Assembly (NCBI GenBank): GCA_030340625.1
Contig: JAOPHQ010001140.1
Coordinates: 310,001 to 374,000, forward strand
Length of the DNA stretch: 64,000 nucleotides
Source of the DNA: Merluccius polli
Lineage: Eukaryota; Chordata; Actinopteri; Gadiformes; Merlucciidae
Reading direction: 5' to 3'
Made by a program: the position numbers and the translations under genes. Of this stretch, positions 56,582 to 64,000 are shown piece by piece. The stretch's first letter is position 1; every line of letters starts with the position of its first letter. Below the pieces are notes generated by a model that saw only the letters and a program-made list of their open reading frames with translations, was not told the DNA's origin and did not search any database.

Positions 56582-56771
56582 TAATGACGGATCAAATTAA
56601 CCTGTTTGACCAATAGTCGCAAGACACATATGACACCTTTTATTATGCCATCAACAGCACGTGAAATGTTTTATAATCGGAAACACAGAAACACGAAGCC
56701 GTGTAACTGAAAGATATTCGGCAGACTGAAAATGCGCTTCAGCTTATTTGACAGAAGAGCTCATCTATAAG

Positions 56772-56964
56772 CAGTGCTTGAAGTGGGCCGGTACGCACCG
56801 GCACTTTTTCTTGCGTACTGGCACTTGTCACAGGCTGCCCCCCCACCCCCTCGTCGGTCGTAGGTCCGGGGTGGGTTATGATCGCCCCCCCCCGCCGGTC
56901 GACAATCGCCCCCCCCCCCGTCGTACGCAGTACTGGCACTTATTTTTTTCCACTTCAAGCGCTG
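56772..56964. mobile_element. Nested hAT-type MITE in copy B
   Basis: Ends CAGTGCTTGAAGTGG / CCACTTCAAGCGCTG with TCTATAAG on both sides (56764-56771, 56965-56972), the inverse of the CTTATAGA duplication in copy A. It is the same insertion event, carried along when the MITE copied. Confidence 0.85.
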
Positions 56965-57465
56965 TCTATAAGCAAAGTAATCTCGGTCTACATTGCAAAT
57001 ATATCACCATGCATTCATAACCTCGTGATTCAGTGAGAGTGAGGCCAAAACATCGGAAAGTATGTCTTTGTGACATTTACATTTTGTCAACGGAAAATGA
57101 AAAGCTGAAAAGATTTAAACAGTATAACTAATTATTTTTCCCTCTGATGGCCATGCGCGCGCTACGGCGGGATTGGACACGTCTGGTCAGTATTGGCGAT
57201 GCGCGATGTGCTCGCCATGGAACAAGCGCGCCTGCATTTAAAGGGAATGTGAGCCGACGCTCTGATTGGTTTATTGCACGTTACGCCCAAACCACACCTA
57301 TGACTAATGTAGCTACTTCAGACCAACCCATTTTAGATTTGCGCTGGGCGCGAGCGTCATTTATCCCGCCAGTATAATAGCAACAGCGCCCAAGATCCGC
57401 CCACAAAGCCACTTGCGCTTTGCGGTTCATACTTGCGTTTCAGACCGGCAAAATAGGGCCCCTCA

Positions 57466-58134
57466 ATGTCTACAGATATAGCTACTCTAGATGGCATTAC
57501 ATTGGCCTCTAGCACCACTGTCAGGAATCTTGGAGTTATCTTTGATCAGGATCTGTCATTTAATTCCCACATAAAGCAGACCTCTAGGACTGCCTTTTTT
57601 CATTTACGTAATATTACAAAAATCAGACGCATCCTATCAAAGACAGATGCAGAAAAACTAATCCATGCATTTGTTACCTCAAGGCTGGATTACTGCAACT
57701 CTTTATTATCAGGTTGTCCTAATAAGTCCATTAAGACGCTCCAATTAATTCAAAACGCTGCAGCACGAGTACTGACAGGAACTAGGAAAAGAGATCACAT
57801 CTCTCCTGTACTAGCTTCTCTGCATTGGCTCCCTGTAAAATTTAGAATAGAATTTAAAATCCTCCTCCTCACCTATAAAGCTCTTCATGGGCAGGCCCCT
57901 TCATATCTCAAAGAGCTCATAGTACCCTACTACCCCACTAGAACACTGCGTTCTCTGAATGCAGGGCTACTGGTGGTTCCTATAGTTTCTAAAAGTAGAA
58001 CAGGAGCCAGAGCCTTCAGTTACCAAGCTCCTCTTCAGTGGAACCAGCTTCCAGTTGTGGTTCGGGAGGCAGACACCCTCTCCACATTTAAGAGTAGGCT
58101 TAAGACGTTCCTCTTTGATAAAGCTTATAGTTAG
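57466..58134 (+). pseudogene. LINE-2 ORF2 part 4: C-terminal region
   Basis: In frame with part 3: MSTDIATLDGITLASSTTVR, NLGVIFDQDLSFNSHIKQTS, EKLIHAFVTSRLDYCNSLLS, KSIKTLQLIQNAAARVLTGT, HISPVLASLHWLPVKFRIEF, FSYQAPLQWNQLPVVVREAD and STFKSRLKTFLFDKAYS-stop. The four parts add up to 2994 bases, 998 codons including stop, with no premature stop. Confidence 0.93.
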
Positions 58135-58243
58135 GGCTGGATCAGGTGAGTCCTGAACCATCCCTTAGTTATGCTGCTATAGGCCTAGACTATCGGGGGA
58201 TTTCCCATGGTGCACTCTCTCTCTGAGTCTCTCTCTCTCTCTG

Positions 58244-58308
<65 letters not shown>

Positions 58309-58797
58309 AGACATTCATGTCCCATTAATGCATGTTACTAAAACACTTCTTCCCCGGAGTTCTTGTGTTTTCTCGTCTCGCAGGTTCTCATGGATCCTGG
58401 CGGAGCCTCCATGGTCCTGCTTGACTGCCATTGCTAATATCAGTTACCAGTTATATACAGTTACTGTTGTTGCTGCTCGCTGTCCCCCATCATTGCTGCT
58501 GTCTTCATCATCATCATGTTCATTAGTGTATTGATGTAGTTGCTCTCTCTCTCTCTCTCTCACCCCAACTGGTCAAGGCAGATGACCACCCACCTAGAGC
58601 CGAAGGGTCTGTCCAAGGTTTCTGCCTTTTAACAGGCAGTTTTTCCTTGCCCCCGTGCCAAGTGCTTGCTCATGGTGGTACTGTTGGGTCTCTGTAAATG
58701 TTGTTAGGAGTTTGGTCTAGACCTGCTCCATTTGAAAAGTGCCCTGAGATAACTTCTGTTATGAATTGGCGCTATACAAATAAAATTGAATTGAATT
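58135..58797 (+). other. LINE-2 3' UTR
   Basis: Contains a long CT microsatellite (58217-58303) and a shorter CT tract (58543-58560). It ends with GGCGCTATACAAATAAA and an (ATTGA)n tail. GTCTGTCCAAGGTTTCTGCC near 58608 is characteristic of a conserved LINE 3' tail region. Confidence 0.7.
58217..58303. repeat. CT microsatellite
   Basis: Nearly pure (CT)n with two GAGT interruptions at its left part. Confidence 0.95.
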
Positions 58798-58798
58798 G

Positions 58799-59252
58799 AA
58801 TACATTAATAACATCTTAGTAGACTACAAACCCAGTAGGGCTCTGAGATCTACTGACTCAGGTCAGATAGTGAAGCCCAGAGTTCAAACTAAACATGGTG
58901 AAGCAGCTTTTAGCTGTTATGCTGCACAAAACTGGAACAAACTACCAGCTGAACTGAAATCAGCCCCAACTGTGAACATTTTTAAATCCAGGTTAAAAAC
59001 ACTTCTCTTCTCCTGTGCTTATGATTGAGCTTGTTCAAAGCACTTTAAATTGTAAATTTTAATTGCACTATGTCCTTTTAAATCATGATTTTATGCTGCT
59101 CTTATAGTATTTTATTTCTTTCTATTCTTCTGTAGTTGTTTTTATTTTTTTACATTTTTTATTTCAATTCTTATTGTTTTATGTAAAGCGCATTGAGTTG
59201 CCATTGTGTATGAAATGCGCTATATAAATAAAGCTGCCTTGCCTTGCCTTGC
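58799..59252 (+). pseudogene. LINE-1 ORF2 C-terminus and 3' tail
   Basis: EYINNILVDYKPSRALRSTD, QIVKPRVQTKHGEAAFSCYA, NKLPAELKSAPTVNIFKSRL and KTLLFSCAYD-stop (59026-59028). It continues the frame cut at 44524. The 3' UTR ends ATGCGCTATATAAATAAAGC and repeats of CCTTG. Confidence 0.9.
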
Positions 59253-60306
59253 CTTCATTACCGAAGACTGGCGACTGGAAACGTTGAAAAAAAATGGAGG
59301 AAAGCCACACAGCAGAACATATTTCACAAACACTGAAAGAGATAATTTCTGATTGGGACATTCCAGGTAATAAGATTGTTTCTGTTGTCCATGACAATGC
59401 AACGAATATGGTTGCATGCACCAATCAACTGGCCCAGGACCCATCTTTGGGAAATGTGCAAGGAGTCCGTTTCGCGGGGCACACTGTACAACTGTGCATT
59501 AACAGTGCGCTAAAGCAAGATCCTGTGTGTCGTACTGTTGCTGCTGCAAGGCGCCTCATTTCTCACTTCAAAAAAAGCGCAAAGGCCACCGCAGCACTTG
59601 CAGAAAAACAGAGAACAGAATGTGGCTGAGCATAAACTAATGCAAGATGTTGCGACTAGATGGAATGCTGTGTATTTGATGCTTGATCACCTGATGGAGC
59701 AAAGGGGACCAGTTTCAGATGTGCTGACGGATTCAAGTGTCAGCAAACAGTCTGACCGAGACCTACAGCTCACAACATCCCAGTGGAGAACAGCAGAGAA
59801 CATAGTCAATGTTCTCCAGCCAATGATCACCCTGACAGAGCTTTTGTCACAGGACATGAACGCATCGCTGTCTGCCACTGCTCCGATGCTCATGAACATT
59901 AAGAAAAGACACTTGGTTGTGCGTGATGACGATAGCAAGGTCAGTAAAGCCCTTAAGACTACACTGACCGAGGAGATTGACAGACGATGGAAGCTCAAAG
60001 AGTGACTCCTGGAGAGCAGCATTTATATCAAAGCTGCTGTTCTTGACCCACGTTTCAAGAAGCCTTCTTTTTTCACCGATGAGCAAAGGGACGAGGCTTA
60101 TTCAGCGGTGGCCAACCTAGCTGAGAGTCTAGCTGAAAGGCCGCAGGAGGAAAGGGATGACAGTGACTTGGTGGAGGAGCGTGAGCCCACAGGCCCTCCA
60201 AAACAGAAAGTGAAGGACCAGGTGAAGGCAATGCTGCTGTCCAGTGATGAAGAGGATCTTGCAGATCCCGTTGATACAGAGTTAATGCTATATAAAAACA
60301 CCACTT
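59253..60306 (+). pseudogene. hAT transposase, middle and C-terminal part after the LINE nest
   Basis: FITEDWRLETL resumes the exon cut at 39805, then after an A-run shift EESHTAEHISQTLKEIISDW, KIVSVVHDNATNMV (second catalytic Asp in VVHDN), GVRFAGHTVQLCINSALKQD (the CxxH-like insertion region of hAT is altered), then a shift near 59580 and QDVATRWNAVYLMLDHLMEQ (RW motif), PMITLTELLSQDMNASLSAT and DRRWKLKE followed by TGA at 60003. The same frame continues IYIKAAVLDPRFKKPSFFTD and ends at 60306 in a Glu/Asp-rich tail. The dimerisation domain and right terminus are missing. Confidence 0.87.
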
Positions 60307-61688
60307 GAGATTTTGGACATTACAGAAGTATCTACACTATTGAAAGTTCAGCAGCCTAACTTTACGACAGCCTTTGTCTAGTTTCAACCTTTGTCAATAA
60401 CTAGATGGGTAGACAGCATTATAACACCACAGCATGTATATTTTCGCATTACGGAAATTTTCAATAGGTAATATCACTGAAATTGTCACACCTGCACCTC
60501 TAATAGAATTCAGAATGAACGCAGGAGTTTGTCACATCCTTGCCATTAGAATACAATGATTACATGATTGAAGTAAGCAGCAGAAAACCAACATGCTATA
60601 AACTTGGCTAGCCAATCAACAGCATTGTAACAAAAGGCAGAACTACGATTGGCCCAGAAGGTAGACGTCAATCATTCTGATCAATCTAGTTTGGAGAGCC
60701 CGTAGAGAGTAAATTGAGCAAGCACAGGTAGGAGAAGCGTGCTCAGTTCCACATTCTAGGCACACAACTTTTTTCTCTGACCTCTCAACTCTGTCTACGT
60801 GCTCGATATGCGCATCAGCACACTTCAGACTCAGGGGAGCATTCAGTTACTTGCCCAACACTCAACTTCCCTAACATAACACAGAAATGTTGTTGACATG
60901 TTGAAGTAACGATTTCGACATGCATGTTGAAAATAAACACTTAATAAAGAAACCTACTCCCTAAATCCCATAGCGCTCAGCTGCAACACGCATCAACCTC
61001 CACGTTCCTCATTAGCTGTCCTCATTAGCTGTCCTTGTATTTATAGCCAGGTGGGGACCTAAACCAAACACACCATTTCTGTATCCTCGTAAGGCCCAGA
61101 CAAACCTAATCTGCAGCTTATCCAACAAATTCACACACACACAGCCTCACATACACACCAGGAATAGAGAGCCTAGGGGGGGGGGGGGTGCAGCGAGACA
61201 GAATAGTATGAGAGAGATGAAGATTTGACAAGGCCTGGAGGAGAGAAAATACTCTCGTGTAAAAACCAGAGACATGGCTAACTGTAATGTGTGTGTGTGT
61301 GTGATAGCTGTTTGCTTGTGTCAGAGGAATAGAATAGTAGGAGTCTGTGTGAATTAGCCAGGGGCTATAGAAATAGGTTGAAAGGTAGACAGAAGAGAGG
61401 TTGACAGGTAGACAGAAGAGATGGATAGAAGGAGAGCAGGTACAAGAACAGAGGAGTGTAGGTATACGAGGTATCAAGCTTAAGGGTCATACAATCATAC
61501 ATAGTCATACAATGCTAGTACTGCTAGCTAAAGTGGCTGTAGAACTTCTACCCTGAACACCAACCACTCAGCGTTGCCATGGAACATACATGCCATTTGT
61601 ATTCATATCGGATCATAACACATTTTTATTCATATCGGATCATAACACAATTTTACATTAACGTCACACATTTCAATTACCTTACTTA
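60307..61688. other. Spacer, nothing recognised
   Basis: AT-rich non-coding sequence with a poly-G run near 61177 and a GT tract near 61290. Confidence 0.4.
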
Positions 61689-62230
61689 AAGGGGAACTCC
61701 GGTGTAAACTGGTTCTGGGATGTTTAGTATGAGAACGAGTTTGAAGTTCCATGGAGAGCAAAAAAAAGCCGATACAACTCGAAGCTAAGTTCGCTGTTTT
61801 TAGCCGATTCTACCAAACTGCTATACGTTTGAGCGCTACAGGCATCTCACCTGGTAAAAAATAAATCGCTTTTTTAAAGCACTTCCAAGGCTAGAAATAG
61901 CCTGACACTTCTTTGGTAGTATAATGAGGGTCTTAACATATAAAACGAGGCATTGACAACTTCGTAAGTGTACAGATAGTTTATTAAAAAGCATATTTTA
62001 TACACACAATATCTTCAGTAGTTAACCCGTTGAAGCCATGTTTTTTTTTAGGCTCGATAAGTCGATTGACGATCACGCAAGCTCTGTGTTCGTCAATCGA
62101 CTTATCGAGCATACAAAAAAACATGGTGTTTTAAGACCCTCATTATACTACCAAAGAAGTGTCAGGCTATTTCTAGCCTTGTAAGTGCTTTAAAAAAGCG
62201 ATTTATTTTTTACCAGTTTTTTACCGGTTT
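61689..62230. repeat. Fold-back element
   Basis: 86-bp arms at 61851-61936 and 62131-62216 are inverted copies with one mismatch. Inside lies a perfect 21-bp stem (62052-62072 / 62090-62110, GCTCGATAAGTCGATTGACG plus A) with a 17-nt loop. About 115 bp separate the arms on the left side and 20 bp on the right. The left outer sequence AGGGGAACTCCGGTGTAAAC may be an element end, but its partner was not found. Confidence 0.85.
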
Positions 62231-62467
62231 TCTAAGATGCCATAGGTTACCTAATCAGATGTGGGAATGAAGGAGCCCCTCCTACTTGCAACTGTAAATC
62301 CCTCCGACTTGCAAGTGTCTGCCCACTTGCCACCTAGCTCCAGCCTGCAAAGATATGCTACTCCCCTAATTGGCTCCAAATGAGGGAAATGAGAAACAGC
62401 TTGTCACTCGGAATAATACAGAGAGGAGAGAGACAGCAATACAGAGGAGAGAGAGTGAGTGACAGAT

Positions 62468-62999
62468 GGCGCATTTCCACCAGCACGGTACGACATGGCA
62501 CGGTATTTGCGTGTTTCCACTAGCACGTAGTACCTGGTATCGGGTACTATTTTGGTATCGCCTCAGCCCTGGTTCCAAGTGAGCTGAAACGATACTAAAA
62601 CGTGACGTCAGCCGACTGCCTTCCACTAATTGGCCGACGAGTGTCATCACTGGAAGCGTCATAAGCGTGCGACGACCGACCAGACTGTAAATAAACACAA
62701 GACTCGACCCCACTTTTTAAAACCCCGCTGCTCTTCGACTACACTGAGCAGCAAATACACGATCGGGTACTATTTTGGTATCGGTGTCCTCCATTGTTGT
62801 GTTGCTGATGTTGTTGTTGTTCTGGTCTTCCGGTTTTCTGCGTGGCTTGGCGCGGTGTAAATGACATCACAGCAGTTTCGCGCAGCCGTGTTATGACGAC
62901 CCCGCCCACGTCAAGGAGGTACTATATGGTATTCAGTTGTAATGGAAACAAACCGGAACAGTACCGGGCCGTGCCGTACCGTGCTAGTGGAAATGCGCC
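62468..62999. mobile_element. MITE with long terminal inverted repeats, 532 bp
   Basis: Left end GGCGCATTTCCACCAGCACG then GTACG, right end CGTACCGTGCTAGTGGAAAT then GCGCC: about 25 bp inverted with one mismatch. The words GGTATCGGGTACTATTTTGG occur near both ends in direct copies (62538, 62764). No clear target duplication and no gene, so superfamily is not assigned. Confidence 0.8.
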
Positions 63000-63419
63000 A
63001 AGAGAAAAAGTGCAAGAGAGAGAGACAGCAAGGTCAAGGGGGGTTGGGGTTAACTGGATCACACACACACACACACACACAATAGGACATGTATTATTGA
63101 AGCGTTAGCTGGGGAAGAGAACAGCTAATGTTAATCTGATTGTTGGCCAGTTTCTAATCCCCAGGCTAGAGGTTGGAGATTAAGGATTATGAGGGAGTGT
63201 TTACATGACTAGACAGGTTTTAGATAGAACTCTCTAAAATCAGACTGGCATACTTCTCACCTGTCTAAACAAACAGTCAAATATAATAAAAAGCTAAACT
63301 CATCTAAATTTGTGTTGTTTCATGAAAGGACAACGTATAGTATTAGGGACTCCACTTAGATTGAGCCAATTCCAAGTTGCATCATCCTTCTACTACGACG
63401 ACGACTGCTACTACCCGAT
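63000..63419. other. Spacer
   Basis: Short CA tract at 63060-63080; nothing else recognised. Confidence 0.35.
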
Positions 63420-63718
63420 TGTGGCGGGGTACGTCCGGCCACACGCCACCGAAGTGGCTTTCTTCCTGGGGCCCTCCGACACAGGACACGGGTAGATGGT
63501 GTTCAAGGTGTTTATTTAGAGATTAAGGCAAGATGTTATACGCCGAGCTGATGTTACTCCTTGTCATGACAGTGCTCCTCCTCGAGTGTGTGTGTTGATG
63601 GCTGGTTTATCCTGGGTGCCATGATTGCTCATGCACCACAGGTGTGCAGCCCCACCCAGCCAGAGTCCAATCAGTCTGACTCAGGCCAGGTGAGGCTGTA
63701 AACCAGCCACCAACAACA
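63420..63718 (-). repeat. LTR-like interspersed repeat, inverted copy
   Basis: Read on the minus strand it starts TGTTGTTGGTGGCTGGTTTA and ends GCCACA, matching 5531-5806 at both ends (GCTGGTTTACAGCCTCACCT, AGTCTGACTG, TGGTGCATGAGCAATCATGG; GTGTCGGAGGGCC). The AATAAA-bearing middle is replaced by AATAAACACC. No matching flanking duplication was seen. Confidence 0.62.
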
Positions 63719-64000
63719 CACACTCCACATAAACCCTTCACATATCCCCAACACCAGATTGAGGCCGGGGAGAATCCCCGGCCTCGCCTACTCCCCCCCC
63801 CCCCCCCCCCATCCAAGCAAACAAAAACAAAAAAACACATACCGGACTCTGAACAGGGTTACCATACCTACAAAAAACCTGGACTCTTTTCAGGGTTGCC
63901 ATACCTAAACAAAAAATAAACACAGCCCCCCAAACCCCACTACCTCCACACCTCCCCAGGGTCACACGCCCACCCCACCCTCCCCCTCCGTCCCGGAGAC
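63719..64000. other. Spacer at the right edge
   Basis: C-rich tract near 63793-63810 and two copies of CAGGGTTRCCATACCTA near 63855 and 63892. Nothing else recognised. Confidence 0.35.

Larger units (their letters stand above)
54608..57461 (-). mobile_element. Harbinger-like composite MITE, copy B
   Basis: Ends GGGCCCTAT / ATAGGGCCC with CTCA on both sides (54604-54607, 57462-57465). Inverted relative to copy A (16962-18513), which it matches over its outer parts. It is longer by a 1.4-kb insertion at 55169-56581. It also contains the same 0.2-kb nested hAT MITE as copy A. Duplication length (3 or 4 bp) is ambiguous between the two copies. Confidence 0.78.
44525..58797 (+). mobile_element. 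Second L2-type LINE (LINE-2 here), with three nested elements
   Basis: Inserted in LINE-1 with a GAATA repeat at the borders (44520-44524, 58798-58802). It has a 5' UTR, ORF1, ORF2, a 3' UTR and a short (ATTGA)n tail, unlike the CCTTG tail of LINE-1. The three direct insertions are 47136-48535, 49256-54449 and 54608-57461. With those removed it is about 4.8 kb long. Confidence 0.88.
39806..59252 (+). mobile_element. Full-length L2-type LINE (LINE-1 here), interrupted
   Basis: The LINE's own sequence is 39806-44524 plus about 58803-59252 (about 5.2 kb): 5' UTR, ORF1, ORF2 and a 3' UTR ending GCGCTATATAAATAAAGCTG and (CCTTG)n. CTTCA occurs at both borders (39801-39805, 59253-59257) and, when the LINE is removed, the hAT frame reads AHFITEDWRLET. 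All sequence from 44525 to 58797 is a later insertion. The name LINE-1 is only a label for this window and does not mean the L1 clade. Confidence 0.88.

Noticed and set aside
63310..63495. 61-aa ORF ending in a VRPHATEVAFFLGPSDTGHG peptide, first considered as a host exon
   Set aside because: Its second half lies in the LTR-like repeat that also occurs inverted at about 1990-2045 and 5745-5800.
1..64000. tRNA, rRNA or SINE with an A/B box promoter
   Set aside because: I looked for cloverleaf-like and box A/B patterns by eye and found none I could support; a covariance-model scan would be the proper test.

Overview
The window looks like nuclear DNA from a teleost fish. The evidence is the mixture of repeats: Tc1-like, hAT and PIF/Harbinger-like DNA transposons, L2-, Rex1- and L1-type non-LTR retrotransposons, a Gypsy relic, long CA/CT microsatellites and AT-rich spacers, with GT-AG introns inside transposon genes. 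I see no prokaryotic features. Species cannot be told from the sequence. Almost the whole 64 kb is transposable elements at several stages of decay. The only plausible host-gene sequence is one serine-rich exon-like ORF at the left edge (about 357-526, minus), next to a 29-bp minisatellite.

Layout. 1-2.4 kb: minisatellite, exon candidate, plain spacer and an LTR-like fragment. 2450-3669: a Tc1-type transposon with perfect 28-bp inner inverted repeats and an open 346-codon transposase. 4391-12672: an old 8.3-kb hAT element (near-matching 8-bp target duplication) that carries a transposase C-terminal relic and has been filled by a hAT MITE, a minus-strand L1, an LTR-like repeat, a hairpin/192-bp tandem-repeat unit and a Rex1-like LINE that is itself split by a hAT MITE. 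13.1-14.1 kb: Gypsy RT/RNase H relic. 14.6-15.9 and 35.4-36.7 kb: two near-identical 1.27-kb hAT elements with CA-rich cores. 17.0-18.5 kb: a composite MITE whose sister is at 54.6-57.5 kb. 18.7-23.1 kb: hAT transposase relics around an internally deleted L2-type LINE. 24.5-25.4 kb: minus-strand LINE C-terminus. 25.6-27.7 kb: hAT element. 28.7-33.9 kb: L2-type LINE interrupted by a second LINE and a MITE. 34.5-37.8 kb: hAT element holding the second 1.27-kb copy.

38.8-60.3 kb is a nest up to five levels deep: a BED-finger hAT transposase gene, split by a full-length L2-type LINE (39806-59252), split by a second L2-type LINE (44525-58797), which in turn carries three insertions. These are a hAT MITE (47136-48535), a 5.2-kb DDD/DDE transposon with a two-exon, 784-aa open transposase (49256-54449) and a Harbinger-like MITE (54608-57461) that contains two more elements. 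Target duplications at the junctions give the order of events. When the three insertions are removed, the inner LINE's ORF2 reads as one open frame of 998 codons.

60.3-64 kb: spacer, a fold-back element, a MITE with long TIRs, and an LTR-like repeat related to those near 2 and 5.6 kb.

The most interesting object is the 5.2-kb transposon. It has a 4-bp AGTT target duplication, 13-bp TIRs, a transposase with an apparent D-D-D core, a 16-bp motif repeated eight times near both ends, and an extra internal copy of the terminal repeat. It fits the Sola superfamily best, but I could not confirm that by search.
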